In this document: in pieces, positions 8,274-16,474 of the stretch | Layout of the letters: every line of letters starts with the position of its first letter | Numbering within the stretch: position 1 is the stretch's first letter | NCBI RefSeq assembly: GCF_030286555.1 | Contig: NZ_JASVWF010000002.1 | Location: forward strand, 806,001 to 870,000 | DNA length: 64,000 bases | Direction: 5' to 3' | Source of the DNA: Actinomycetospora termitidis | GTDB taxonomy: Bacteria > Actinomycetota > Actinomycetes > Mycobacteriales > Pseudonocardiaceae | Made by a program: the position numbers and the translations under genes | Notes under the pieces: model-generated | The model's database searches: none | Told to the model about the DNA's origin: nothing | What the model saw: only the letters and a program-made list of their open reading frames with translations

Positions 8274-8324
8274 GAACGAGCGGCACTCTCGCGCACGTAG
8301 AAGCTGCGAGGGTGCCGTTCGTTC
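8274..8324. terminator. Convergent-gene hairpin, repeat family member A
   Basis: 19-base arms (8274-8292 and 8306-8324; 17 Watson-Crick and 2 G-U pairs) around a 13-base loop GCACGTAGAAGCT. It lies between the convergent exonuclease and helicase genes and contains the helicase stop codon. Arms and loop are nearly the same as those at 39804-39850. Confidence 0.7.
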
Positions 8325-10854
8325 AGCCGGCGGCCGTCTCGAGCGGCCCCACCGAGGTCACGCGGACGACGGCGGAACCGAGTTCGTCCGAGGCGTCCAG
8401 GTCGACGGTGGCGGTGATGCCCCAGTCGTGGTCGCCCTCGGGGTCCTCGAACACCTGCCGGACGGTCCACGTCCGCCCGTGGTCGCTGACCCGGAACAGG
8501 GCCGGACCGCGTGCGGAGGGCCCGGCACCGAGGGTCGGGTACTCGGCGAAGTAGCGCTCCATGGCGTCGGCCCACTCGTCGCCGGTGGGCCCGTCGTCGC
8601 CGGAGAGCTCGGCGAGGTCGGCCGGCCAGCGGCGCTCGAAGAGCTCGACGCGCCGGAACATCTCGTTGCGCACCAGCACCCGGAACGCGCGCTCGTTGCG
8701 GGTGACCGGCGGCGGGCCCTGGTCGATGGGTGCGGCGTCGGTGCCCGCGGCGTCCAGTTCCGTCGGGTTCGACAGCGTCTCCCACTCGTCGAGCAGCGAC
8801 GAGTCGGTCTGGCGGACGAGTTCGCCGAGCCAGGCGATGAGGTCGTCCAGGTCGTCGGTGCCCGCGGTCTCGGGGATCGTCTGGCGCAGCGCGCGGTAGG
8901 CGTCGGTGAGGTAGCGCAGCACGAGGCCCTCGGAGCGGGCGATCTTGTAGTGCGACACGAACTCGACGAAGTTCATCGCCCGCTCGTAGAGGTCGCGGAC
9001 GACGGCCTTCGGCGACAGCTCGGCGTCGCCGACCCAGGGGTGGCCCTTGCGGTAGGTCTCGAACGCCGGCTCCAGCAGCTCCGCGAGCGGCTTCGGCCAG
9101 GTGATCTCCTCGAGGCGCTCCATCCGCTCCTCGTACTCGAGCCCCTCGGCCTTCATCGCGCCGACGGCCTCGCCGCGGGCCGCGTTCTCCTGCGCGCGCA
9201 GCACCTGCTTCGGGTCGTCGAGCGTCGACTCGACGACCGAGACGAGGTCCAGCGAGTACGTCGGGGACTCGTCGTCGAGCAGCTCGAACGCGGCCAGGGC
9301 GAACGGCGAGAGCGGCTGGTTGAGCGCGAAGTCGACCTGCAGGTCGTCCACGAGCCGGACCGTGCGCCCGGCGTCGTCGGGGGCCTTCAGCACCTCGATC
9401 ACGTCGGCCTCGATCAGGCCGCGGAAGAGCTGGATCGCCCGCAGGATCAGCTTGCGCTGGGTGGCGCGGTCCGCGTGGTTGTCCTCGAGCAGGTGGCGCA
9501 TCGCCGGGAAGTACGGCCCGGGGCGCTGCGCGACCTGCAGCAGCATCGCGGTCGTCACGCGCATCTGGCTCGTGAGCTGTTCGGGCTGCGCCTCGACGAG
9601 CTTCTCCATCGTGCGCTCGGACCACGAGACGAACCCGTCCGGCGGCTTCACCCGCACGACCCGTCGCTGCTTCTTGACGTCGTCGCCGGCCTTGGCCAGG
9701 CGCTTCGCGTTCTCCACCTCGTGCTCCGGCGCCTGCACGACGACGAAGCCCGCGGTGTCGTAGCCCGCGCGCCCGGCCCGGCCGGCCACCTGGTGGAACT
9801 CCCGGGCGCGGAGGTGACGCACCCGCTGGCCGTCGAACTTCGTCAGGGCCGTGAACAGCACCGTCCGGATCGGGATGTTGATCCCGACTCCGAGTGTGTC
9901 CGTCCCGCAGATCAGCTTCAGCAGGCCGGCCTGGGCCAGGGTCTCCACGAGGCGCCGGTACTTGGGCAGCATCCCGGCGTGGTGCACGCCGATGCCGTGG
10001 CGGACCAGGCGGGAGAGCGTGCGCCCGAACCCGGCGGTGAAGCGGAACGAGCCGATCAGCTCGGCGATCTGCTCCTTCTCGGCCTTCGTCGAGACGTTCA
10101 AGCTCATCAGCGCCTGCGCCTGCTCGATCGCCGCGGCCTGCGTGGTGTGCACGATGTAGACCGGCGCCTGCCGACCGGTGATCAGCTCGGAGATCGTCTC
10201 GTGCAGCGGCGTGGTCGACCAGCGGAACGAGAGCGGCACGGGGCGCTCGGTGTTCGCGACGACGGCGGTCTCGCGCCCGGTGCGACGGGTCAGGTCCTCC
10301 TCGAAGAAGGACACGTCGCCGAGGGTCGCCGACATCAGCAGGAACTGGCACTGCGGCAGTTCGACGATCGGCACCTGCCACGCCCACCCGCGGTCGGGGT
10401 CGGCGTAGAAGTGGAACTCGTCCATCACGACCTGGCCGATATCGGCGGCCGCACCCTCGCGCAGCGCCCAGTTCGCCAGGACCTCCGCGGTGCAGCAGAT
10501 GACCGGCGCCTCGGGGTTCACGGCGGCGTCGCCGGTGAGCATGCCGACGTTGGCGTAGCCGAGCTGGGCGCCGAGGGAGAAGAACTTCTCGCTGACCAGG
10601 GCCTTGATCGGCGCGGTGTAGACGGTTCGCTCGCCGCGGGACATCGCCGCCACGTGCGCGCCGAGGGCGATGAGCGACTTCCCGGAGCCCGTGGGCGTCG
10701 AGACGATCACGTTCGCGCCCGTCACCAGCTCGATGAGCGCCTCGGCCTGCGCCGGGTAGAGCTCCAGCCCGCGCTCGGACGCCCAGGCGGAGAACCCCTC
10801 GAACAGGTCGTCGGGGTCGGCGCCGGGCGTGGGGAGGAGGGACGGTGCGCTCAT
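8323..10854 (-). CDS. DEAD/DEAH-box helicase with DUF3516 C-terminus
   Basis: 843 residues. The N-terminal half is a superfamily-2 helicase: motif I TPTGSGKS, motif II DEFH, motif III SAT, and motif VI HQVAGRAGRAG, with an Ski2-like HHAGMLPKYR and GTDTLGVGINIPIRTV. The C-terminal half (from about residue 440) is the DUF3516 region found in this actinobacterial family. These proteins resemble Ski2/HelY helicases and probably act on RNA or structured nucleic acid; the specific role is unknown. The start ATG 10854 was chosen with GGGAGG about 9 bases upstream and because homology begins with the following segment; the frame extends further without similarity. The stop codon lies inside the shared hairpin. 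Confidence 0.88.
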   Translation of the reverse strand: MSAPSLLPTPGADPDDLFEGFSAWASERGLELYPAQAEALIELVTGANVIVSTPTGSGKSLIALGAHVAAMSRGERTVYTAPIKALVSEKFFSLGAQLGYANVGMLTGDAAVNPEAPVICCTAEVLANWALREGAAADIGQVVMDEFHFYADPDRGWAWQVPIVELPQCQFLLMSATLGDVSFFEEDLTRRTGRETAVVANTERPVPLSFRWSTTPLHETISELITGRQAPVYIVHTTQAAAIEQAQALMSLNVSTKAEKEQIAELIGSFRFTAGFGRTLSRLVRHGIGVHHAGMLPKYRRLVETLAQAGLLKLICGTDTLGVGINIPIRTVLFTALTKFDGQRVRHLRAREFHQVAGRAGRAGYDTAGFVVVQAPEHEVENAKRLAKAGDDVKKQRRVVRVKPPDGFVSWSERTMEKLVEAQPEQLTSQMRVTTAMLLQVAQRPGPYFPAMRHLLEDNHADRATQRKLILRAIQLFRGLIEADVIEVLKAPDDAGRTVRLVDDLQVDFALNQPLSPFALAAFELLDDESPTYSLDLVSVVESTLDDPKQVLRAQENAARGEAVGAMKAEGLEYEERMERLEEITWPKPLAELLEPAFETYRKGHPWVGDAELSPKAVVRDLYERAMNFVEFVSHYKIARSEGLVLRYLTDAYRALRQTIPETAGTDDLDDLIAWLGELVRQTDSSLLDEWETLSNPTELDAAGTDAAPIDQGPPPVTRNERAFRVLVRNEMFRRVELFERRWPADLAELSGDDGPTGDEWADAMERYFAEYPTLGAGPSARGPALFRVSDHGRTWTVRQVFEDPEGDHDWGITATVDLDASDELGSAVVRVTSVGPLETAAG

Positions 10855-10933
10855 CACCGTCCATCCTCCCAGGTCCGATCGGCCTCGGTCGGGCGCACGC
10901 GGCGCGCCCGGGATGACGACAAACTCGTCCGGC

Positions 10934-11026
10934 ATGACTCGCACCGCCCGCCTCGCCGCCGCCGCCCTCGCGGTGCCGGCCATCATGATCGGTGTCGCCG
11001 CGCCGGCGTCAGCCGCGGAGGCCTGA
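10934..11026 (+). CDS. Orphan signal peptide-like micro-ORF
   Basis: 30 codons encode a textbook Sec signal peptide: a basic start MTRTAR, a hydrophobic core LAAAALAVPAIMIGVAA, and an AxA cleavage site PASA|AEA, after which the frame stops at once. Nothing is left to be secreted. It may be the relict start of a secreted protein whose remainder was deleted, or a deliberate short peptide. It is divergent from the helicase gene and is followed after 12 bases by a strong hairpin, which suggests that a short transcript could be made. No clear ribosome site is seen before ATG 10934. Coding status is uncertain. Confidence 0.35.
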   Translation: MTRTARLAAAALAVPAIMIGVAAPASAAEA

Positions 11027-11038
11027 CACCTCCGTCGT

Positions 11039-11088
11039 CACGAACGGGCCGTTCGTCACGGAAGATCGTGATGAACGGCCCGTTCGTG
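11039..11088. terminator. Hairpin with nested palindrome, repeat-related B
   Basis: 22-base arms (11039-11060 and 11067-11088, one G-T pair) with a 6-base loop GAAGAT. The left arm contains an internal near-palindrome CGAACGGGCCGTTCG. The outer part shares the CGAACGG/CCGTTCGT ends with hairpins at 8274 and 39804. Confidence 0.6.
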
Positions 11089-11107
11089 CGTTCCGCGGGC
11101 GGACGGT

Positions 11108-11113
11108 TAGCGT
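11108..11113 (+). promoter_or_regulatory. -10 hexamer of antiporter operon
   Basis: TAGCGT with 8 bases to GTG 11122; same sequence as the exonuclease III -10. Confidence 0.35.
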
Positions 11114-11121
11114 GGGCAGAC

Positions 11122-11604
11122 GTGGACGTCGAGGTCACCAGACTGCCGGGGATCGGCACGAAGCAGGAGTTCGTCACGGGTGACGGGCGCCGGGTCGGGG
11201 TGCTCACCCACCGCGACGGGCACCGGGAGCTGCTGCTCGCCGGCCGGGACGACCCGGACGCGTGCGTGGCGACCGTCCCGCTCTCCGAGGCCGAGTGCAA
11301 CGCGCTGGGCACCCTGCTCGGCGCACCGAACCTCGTCGCGCAGCTGCAGGACCAGCAGCGCGAGGTCGAGGGCGTGAGCACCGCGCAGTTCCCCATCACC
11401 GACGGCTCGCCCTACGCGGGCCGCCCGCTCGCCGACACCGCGATGCGGACCCGGACGGCCACGTCGATCGTGGCGGTCGTCCGGGATCACGTGGTCTCGC
11501 CCTCGCCGCGCCCGGACTTCGTCTTCGCCGCCGGGGACCTGGTGGTGATCGTCGGCACCGGGGACGGGCTGAAGCAGGCCGCGGAGATCCTCGAGAACGG
11601 CTGA
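11122..11604 (+). CDS. KhtT-like regulatory subunit of cation:proton antiporter
   Basis: 160 residues. The C-terminal half is an RCK/TrkA-C domain (ISTAQ-like start, then AGRPLADTAMRTRTATSIVAVVR, VSPSPRPDFVFAAGDLVVIVGTGDGL), the regulatory ligand-binding fold seen in KhtT; the N-terminal half is the family's KhtT N-domain (GIGTKQEFVTGDGRRVGVLTHRDG). It should bind the membrane subunit and gate it in response to nucleotide or pH. The start GTG 11122 has no ribosome site but a TAGCGT upstream. It is 5 bases from the transporter gene, an arrangement identical to khtTU. Confidence 0.85.
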   Translation: MDVEVTRLPGIGTKQEFVTGDGRRVGVLTHRDGHRELLLAGRDDPDACVATVPLSEAECNALGTLLGAPNLVAQLQDQQREVEGVSTAQFPITDGSPYAGRPLADTAMRTRTATSIVAVVRDHVVSPSPRPDFVFAAGDLVVIVGTGDGLKQAAEILENG

Positions 11605-11609
11605 GGGGA

Positions 11610-12779
11610 GTGGACACCGCCCTCGCCCTCGAGGAGCTCGGCGCCCTGTTCTTCGGGCTCGGCGTCCTCGGACGGCTCGCCGGCCGCATCGGGATCTCGC
11701 CGATCCCGCTCTACCTGCTCGGGGGGCTGGCGTTCGGTCAGGGCGGCCTGCTGCCGCTCGAGGGCATCGAGGGGTTCACCGAGCTCGCGAGCGAGGTCGG
11801 CGTCGTCCTGCTGCTCCTGCTCCTCGGCCTGGAGTACTCGGCCTCGGACCTCGTGGGCGGGCTCAAACGCTCGTGGCTCGCCGGGATCGTGGACATGGTC
11901 CTCAACGCGACCCCGGGCGCCCTCGCCGCGCCGATCCTGGGCTGGGGCCCGGTCGGGGCGCTCGCGATGGCCGGGGTCACGTGGGTGTCGTCGTCCGGGA
12001 TCATCGCCAAGGTCCTCGCCGACCTCGGCCGCCTCGGCAACCGGGAGACCCCCGCCGTCCTCTCCGTGCTCGTCATGGAGGACCTCGCGATGGCGCTCTA
12101 CCTGCCCATCACGACGGCGGTCCTGGCCGGCCTGAGCTTCCTCTCCGGAGCGCGCACGGTGGCGATCGCGCTGGTGCTGCTCGTCGTCGTGCTCGTGGTC
12201 GCGCTGCGCTTCGGCGGCGCGGTGTCGGCGGTCGTCGACTCGCCCACCTCCGAGGTCTTCCTGCTGCGCGTGATCGGGGTCGCGCTGCTCGTCGCCGGGG
12301 TCGCCTCCCAGCTGCAGGTCTCCGCCGGCGTCGGCGCCTTCCTGCTCGGGATCGCGATCAGCGAGGACACCGCGGAGAACGCGACCCGGGTCCTGAGCCC
12401 GCTGCGCGACCTGTTCGCCGCGGTGTTCTTCGTCGTGTTCGGCCTGAACACCGACCCGGCCCAGATCCCCGCCGTCATCCCGGTCGCTCTGGTGCTGGCC
12501 GTCGTCACCACCGCCACGAAGATCGGTGCCGGCTGGTTCGCCGCGCGTCAGTCCGGGGTCGGCTCGCTCGGGCGGTGGCGGGCCGGGGCGGCGCTCGTGG
12601 CGCGCGGGGAGTTCTCGATCGTCATCGCCGGGCTCGCGCTGAGCTCGGCCGCGATCGACCCGGAGTTCGCGCCGCTCGCGACGACCTACGTGCTGCTCAT
12701 GGCGGTCCTGGGCCCGGTCCTCGCCCGCGTCGTGGTCCCGGTGCACGCCGCGGTGTCGACCCGTCTGCGTGCCGCGTGA
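11610..12779 (+). CDS. KhtU-like CPA2 K+(Na+)/H+ antiporter membrane subunit
   Basis: 389 residues, about 12 hydrophobic segments, of the CPA2/KefB-type exchanger family without the cytoplasmic KTN domain. Recognisable parts are GRLAGRIGISPIPLYLLGGL at the start, the unwound-helix region LGLEYSASDLVGG, the VTWVSSSGIIAKVLADLG segment and the conserved ARGEFSIVIAGLAL near residue 330. It should exchange K+ or Na+ for protons across the cytoplasmic membrane, controlled by the upstream KhtT-like subunit. The start GTG 11610 overlaps a GAGGGGAG stretch that also serves the short gap after the regulator stop. Confidence 0.88.
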   Translation: MDTALALEELGALFFGLGVLGRLAGRIGISPIPLYLLGGLAFGQGGLLPLEGIEGFTELASEVGVVLLLLLLGLEYSASDLVGGLKRSWLAGIVDMVLNATPGALAAPILGWGPVGALAMAGVTWVSSSGIIAKVLADLGRLGNRETPAVLSVLVMEDLAMALYLPITTAVLAGLSFLSGARTVAIALVLLVVVLVVALRFGGAVSAVVDSPTSEVFLLRVIGVALLVAGVASQLQVSAGVGAFLLGIAISEDTAENATRVLSPLRDLFAAVFFVVFGLNTDPAQIPAVIPVALVLAVVTTATKIGAGWFAARQSGVGSLGRWRAGAALVARGEFSIVIAGLALSSAAIDPEFAPLATTYVLLMAVLGPVLARVVVPVHAAVSTRLRAA

Positions 12780-12799
12780 CGATCCGGGTACACCGGATC

Positions 12800-13186
12800 A
12801 TGACCCTGACCTCGTCCTCCTCGAAGGCCCCCTGGCTCGCGCGCGTGCTCGGCGTCGCGACGGCGGCGTACAGCGTCGCGATCATCGCGAAGCCGGAGCT
12901 GTTCGCCCGGCCCACGAAGCTCGCCCGGGATGGCGACGAGCTCTCCCGCGGCACCACGATCGGCATCCGCGCGCTCGGCGGCCGGGACCTCGCCTGCGGG
13001 CTCGCCATGGCCCTCGCCCCCGAGGGCCAGCCGCTGCGGACGGCCACGGCCGTGCGCGTCGGCTCGGACGTGGTCGACCTGGTGCTGCTCGGGACGAGCC
13101 TGCCCGACCGGGAGGCGCGGACGAAGTCCGTGGCCGTCGCCGGAGGATGGGGCGCGCTGTGCGCGCTGGGCTGGTGGCTGGCCTGA
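12800..13186 (+). CDS. Small membrane protein (DUF4267-like)
   Basis: 128 residues with about four hydrophobic segments and the motif TTIGIRALGGRDLACGLAM, found in small actinobacterial membrane proteins related to DUF4267; function unknown. It begins 20 bases after the antiporter stop, and the TACACC before ATG 12800 gives a weak leaderless-type promoter. It may be read through from the antiporter operon. It is convergent with a small minus-strand gene that ends one base away. Confidence 0.55.
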   Translation: MTLTSSSSKAPWLARVLGVATAAYSVAIIAKPELFARPTKLARDGDELSRGTTIGIRALGGRDLACGLAMALAPEGQPLRTATAVRVGSDVVDLVLLGTSLPDREARTKSVAVAGGWGALCALGWWLA

Positions 13187-13187
13187 G

Positions 13188-13427
13188 TCAGACCGACTCG
13201 GCGTCGGCGGGCTCCGGGACCGGCTCGACGCGCAGGTGGTAGACACCGGCTCCGTCGGTGAGCGGGTGCAGGTCGTAGTGGTGCACGACCTTCGGACCGT
13301 CGTGGAGGTGGGTGTGGGTCACCGTGGGCAGCGGGGCGCCGTGGCGGGCCTCGCGGACCTCGACGCGGCCGTCGAGCGGGCCGCCGAGGAAGAGCAGCAC
13401 GGCGTCCGCGTCGTCGTTCTCGGACAT
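13188..13427 (-). CDS. Small hypothetical protein
   Basis: 79 residues starting MSENDDADAVLLFLGGPLDG. A short beta-rich protein with a GGPLDGRVEVRE opening and a VVHHYDLHPL/YHLRVEP end, a form found in many actinobacterial proteins of unknown role. Two tandem ATG codons lie at 13430 and 13427; the second was chosen because GGAGG is then 6 bases upstream. It is divergent from the methyltransferase. No function can be proposed. Confidence 0.55.
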   Translation of the reverse strand: MSENDDADAVLLFLGGPLDGRVEVREARHGAPLPTVTHTHLHDGPKVVHHYDLHPLTDGAGVYHLRVEPVPEPADAESV

Positions 13428-13509
13428 CATCTGCCTCCCTGGCCCCTCGCGACTTCGCCACAGGGTAGGTGGGGACGACGCGCGGCGCTGCGTCCGTCCG
13501 GGGTATCCC

Positions 13510-14166
13510 GTGACGACGGGTGACCACGAGGTGACCGAGGGCGAACTGGATGACCAGGTCACGAGCTGGACGGCGTCCGGCACCGCCCCGTTGGTGCCGG
13601 AGGTGACGTTGCTCCTGGCCGACGACATCCACCGCACCTGGTCGGAGACCGACGAGGAGGCCCCGCCGTTCTGGGCCTTCGCGTGGGCGGGCGGCCAGGC
13701 CCTGGCGCGACACGTGCTCGACCATCCCGGGCTCGTCGTCGGGAAGAAGGTCCTGGACCTGGCGAGCGGTTCCGGTCTCGTGGGGATCGCCGCGCTGCGG
13801 GCGGGGGCGTCGGCGGTCGTCGCCTCCGACCACGACGCCCGCGCCCGGGTGGCGACCGCCCGCAACGCCGCCCTGAACGGCGTGGCGGTCGAGGTCGTGG
13901 GCGACCTCATGACGGGGGAGGGGCCGGAGCTCGACGTCGACGTGATCCTCGCCGGCGACGTGTTCTACGAGCAGCCGATGGCCCGGTTGATGCTGGACTT
14001 CCTCGACGAGGCGACCGGCGTCGGGATCGACGTCTACGTCGGCGACCCCGGCCGGGAGTACCTGCCGCGGAAGCGCGTGGAGCCGCTCGCGACCTACGAG
14101 GTGCCCGACACCACCGACCTCGAGGGTCGGGCGGTCACGCCGACGACGGTGCACCGCCTCCTGTGA
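13510..14166 (+). CDS. Class I SAM-dependent methyltransferase (protein methyltransferase-like)
   Basis: 218 residues. The SAM-binding motif I is VLDLASGSGLVGIAALRAGA, followed by motif II with ASDHDARA and the post-I region DVILAGDVFYEQPMA. The set PPFWAFAWAGGQALARH plus LDLASGSGLVGIA is typical of the lysine methyltransferase-like group related to ETFB-KMT and PrmA. A protein substrate is therefore plausible, but unproven. GTG 13510 was taken as start; an in-frame GTG at 13531 is an alternative. No operon partner. Confidence 0.75.
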   Translation: MTTGDHEVTEGELDDQVTSWTASGTAPLVPEVTLLLADDIHRTWSETDEEAPPFWAFAWAGGQALARHVLDHPGLVVGKKVLDLASGSGLVGIAALRAGASAVVASDHDARARVATARNAALNGVAVEVVGDLMTGEGPELDVDVILAGDVFYEQPMARLMLDFLDEATGVGIDVYVGDPGREYLPRKRVEPLATYEVPDTTDLEGRAVTPTTVHRLL

Positions 14167-14274
14167 GCAGCGGGCTCACGGAGGGATACATGGATGCAAC
14201 GTCGGCAGGCGTTGACGGCAACGATTGCGCACAACTCTGACGGCGAGTCCCTCCGACGACCCGAAAGGCCCACC

Positions 14275-15480
14275 GTGACCGATCTCTTCACCCCGTTCAC
14301 CCTCAAGGGCGTGACGCTGCGCAACCGCATCGGGATGTCCCCGATGACGCAGCACGCCTGCGAGGACCGCAGCGGGAAGATGAACGACTATCACGTGATG
14401 TACCTCGGGGCCCGCGCCGCCGGCGGCTTCGGGCTGGTCTTCCCGGAGCAGGTCGCGATCGTGCCGGAGGGGCGCACGACCGTCGACTGCGCGGGCATCT
14501 GGGACGACGACCAGGTCGAGGGCCACGCACGGGTCACCGCGATCATCAAGCGGCAGGGCGGCGTCGCCGGGATCCAGCTCGGCCACACCGGCCGCAAGGG
14601 CAGCGAGGTCGCCGCGCACGACCGCGTCGGCGAGTACGGCCCCGGCGCGCAGTTCCCGCCGGACCACGACCGCGGCTGGCAGACCGTCGGCCCGTCGAAC
14701 GTCCCCTACGGCGGGGACCACCCCTTCGACGTGCACGCGCTGACCGTCGACGAGATCCGGGGCCTGCACCGGTCGTACGCCGACGCCGCCCGCCGCGCCG
14801 CCGACGCCGGCTACGAGTGGCTCGAGATGCACTTCGCCCACGGCTACCTGGGCGCGGAGTTCTTCTCACCCCTGGCGAACCACCGCGACGACGAGTACGG
14901 CGGGTCGCTGGAGAACCGGGCGCGGTTCCTGCTCGAGGCCCTCGACGCCGTCCGGGAGGTCTGGCCCGAGCGGCTGCCCCTGACGATGCGCCTGGGCTCC
15001 GACGACTTCCACTCGCAGGGCGTGCAGTTCGAGGAGTCCGTGCAGGCGGTCGCGTGGATGGCCGAGCACGGGCTCGACGCGGCCGACATGAGCCTCGGGT
15101 TCAACACCGACGACATGGAGACCAAGCCGCCGATGAACGACCCGGGCTTCATGCTCGAGCGGTCCGCGCGGGTCAAGCGCGAGGTCGGCATCCCGACCGT
15201 CTGCTCCTGGAACCTCGGCGTCCCGCAGAACGCGAACCGCGCGATCGAGGCCGGGCTCACCGACGTCGTCCTGCTCGGGCGTCCGGCGCTCTCCAACCCG
15301 CACTGGCCGCTGTGGGCGGCCCGCGAGCTCGGGCACGAGGCCCCCTTCTCGATGCTCCCGGACGACTGGCGGCACTGGCTGGAGAACTTCCGTGGCCACG
15401 CGGCGTCGATCGGGCTGCCGCCCGCCGGCGTGTGGGCCCCGGAGCCGGAGGACGAGATCGCGATGCTGCGCTCGGCGTGA
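14275..15480 (+). CDS. NADH:flavin oxidoreductase, Old Yellow Enzyme family
   Basis: 401 residues forming one FMN-binding TIM barrel. Marks are FTLKGVTLRNRIGMSPM at the start, QLGHTGRKG, the catalytic-region HFAHGYLGAEFFSPLANHR, DEYGGSLENRARFLLE and the phosphate-binding GLTDVVLLGRPAL. The order matches the YqjM-like class of enoate reductases and NADPH dehydrogenases, which reduce activated C=C bonds. GTG 14275 was chosen with GAAAGG about 8 bases upstream. An in-frame start further 5' lacks similarity. A perfect 11-bp hairpin follows the stop. Confidence 0.9.
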   Translation: MTDLFTPFTLKGVTLRNRIGMSPMTQHACEDRSGKMNDYHVMYLGARAAGGFGLVFPEQVAIVPEGRTTVDCAGIWDDDQVEGHARVTAIIKRQGGVAGIQLGHTGRKGSEVAAHDRVGEYGPGAQFPPDHDRGWQTVGPSNVPYGGDHPFDVHALTVDEIRGLHRSYADAARRAADAGYEWLEMHFAHGYLGAEFFSPLANHRDDEYGGSLENRARFLLEALDAVREVWPERLPLTMRLGSDDFHSQGVQFEESVQAVAWMAEHGLDAADMSLGFNTDDMETKPPMNDPGFMLERSARVKREVGIPTVCSWNLGVPQNANRAIEAGLTDVVLLGRPALSNPHWPLWAARELGHEAPFSMLPDDWRHWLENFRGHAASIGLPPAGVWAPEPEDEIAMLRSA

Positions 15481-15489
15481 TCCGGGGAA

Positions 15490-15516
15490 CCGGCACCGGC
15501 GGAATGCCGGTGCCGG
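15490..15516. terminator. 11-bp hairpin after OYE gene
   Basis: CCGGCACCGGC and GCCGGTGCCGG arms around GGAAT. It begins 10 bases after the Old Yellow Enzyme stop and 20 bases before the next start; no U-run. Likely terminator. Confidence 0.6.
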
Positions 15517-15535
15517 GCCCCGGGTTGGCCTGCGC

Positions 15536-16195
15536 ATGAGGATCGGCATCATCGGTGCGGGCTTGATCGCAGGGACGTTGACGCGGCGGCTGACGGCGCT
15601 GGGCCACGAGGTGCGGGTGGCGAACTCGCGCGACCCCGAGACGCTGGCGGACCTGGCCGCGGAGACCGGGGCGACGGCGGTGTGGGCGAAGGACGCGGCG
15701 CAGGACGCGGACCTCGTCGTCGTCAGCATCCCGCAGAAGGCGACCCCGGACCTCCCGCCGGGGGTCGTCGCGACCGCGAAGCCGGGCGCGCCCGTCGTCG
15801 AGACCAACAACTACTACCCGCAGCGCGACGGCCGGATCGACGCGATCGAGGACGGCATGCCGGAGAGCGTGTGGGTCTCCGAGCAGCTCGGGGTGCCGGT
15901 GTACAAGGCGTTCAACGGCATCTACTGGAAGCACCTGCTGCAGAACGGCAAGCCGAAGGGCGAGCCCGGGCGCATCGCCCTGCCGGTCGCCGGGGCCGAC
16001 GGGCCGGGCAAGGACACCGTCCTGGCGCTGGTCGACGAGCTCGGGTTCGACCCGGTCGACGCAGGGCCGATCGAGGAGTCCTGGCGCCAGCAGCCGGGCA
16101 CGCCGGTCTACGGCGCGGACCTCGACGCGGACGGCGTGCAGAAGGCGCTGGCACTGGCGCCGCCGGAGCGGCCGGCGGAGTTCCGCGCGGCCTGA
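15536..16195 (+). CDS. NADP oxidoreductase, F420-dependent reductase-like
   Basis: 219 residues with an N-terminal Rossmann motif RIGIIGAGLIAGTLTRRL, then VRVANSRDPETL and VSIPQKATPDLP, the pattern of NADPH:F420 reductase-like and NADP-binding proteins. The middle PVVETNNYYPQRDGRIDAI and KAFNGIYWKHLL segments are found in the actinobacterial subgroup. The electron acceptor is uncertain; F420 use is only a family-level possibility. Start ATG 15536. A hairpin lies upstream. Confidence 0.75.
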   Translation: MRIGIIGAGLIAGTLTRRLTALGHEVRVANSRDPETLADLAAETGATAVWAKDAAQDADLVVVSIPQKATPDLPPGVVATAKPGAPVVETNNYYPQRDGRIDAIEDGMPESVWVSEQLGVPVYKAFNGIYWKHLLQNGKPKGEPGRIALPVAGADGPGKDTVLALVDELGFDPVDAGPIEESWRQQPGTPVYGADLDADGVQKALALAPPERPAEFRAA

Positions 16196-16259
16196 GTGAC
16201 CTACTCCATCCGGTCGAGTTCGTGACGATTCCCGTGCGGCGTCCGTCCCACTCGTGAGT

Positions 16260-16288
16260 GCGGCGGTCGGATGCTCTCCGACCGCCGC
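16260..16288. terminator. 12-bp hairpin
   Basis: GCGGCGGTCGGA and TCCGACCGCCGC arms with a TGCTC loop. It starts 65 bases after the oxidoreductase stop and ends 32 bases before a small gene. It could be the oxidoreductase terminator or part of a 5' leader. Confidence 0.5.
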
Positions 16289-16320
16289 CCACGAACGGGC
16301 CGCCGACGGAGGAGACCACG

Positions 16321-16467
16321 ATGAGCACGACGGAGCGGACGAGCGAGCGGACGAGCACCCCGACGTGGTTCGGCGTCGCGCTGACGCCCAGCACGATCCG
16401 CGGCCTCGTGGCCCTCGCCGTCGTGCTCGTGATCTACCTCGTCGGCGCGATGTGGCCTGGGGCATGA
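16321..16467 (+). CDS. Small single-pass membrane protein
   Basis: 48 residues: a polar Thr/Ser/Arg-rich head (MSTTERTSERTSTP), then one hydrophobic segment GLVALAVVLVIYLVGAMWP at the C-terminus. GGAGGA lies 7 bases before ATG 16321, a strong ribosome site that supports translation. Function unknown. The stop is 8 bases before the quinone oxidoreductase start, so the two may be co-transcribed, but a CATGAT -10 for the latter overlaps its last codons. Confidence 0.6.
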   Translation: MSTTERTSERTSTPTWFGVALTPSTIRGLVALAVVLVIYLVGAMWPGA

Positions 16468-16474
16468 TCGCCCC

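Noticed and set aside
8428..10850. 1058-codon plus-strand frame opposite the helicase
   Set aside because: Antisense shadow rich in R, G, V, L with no domain; the helicase has complete motifs.
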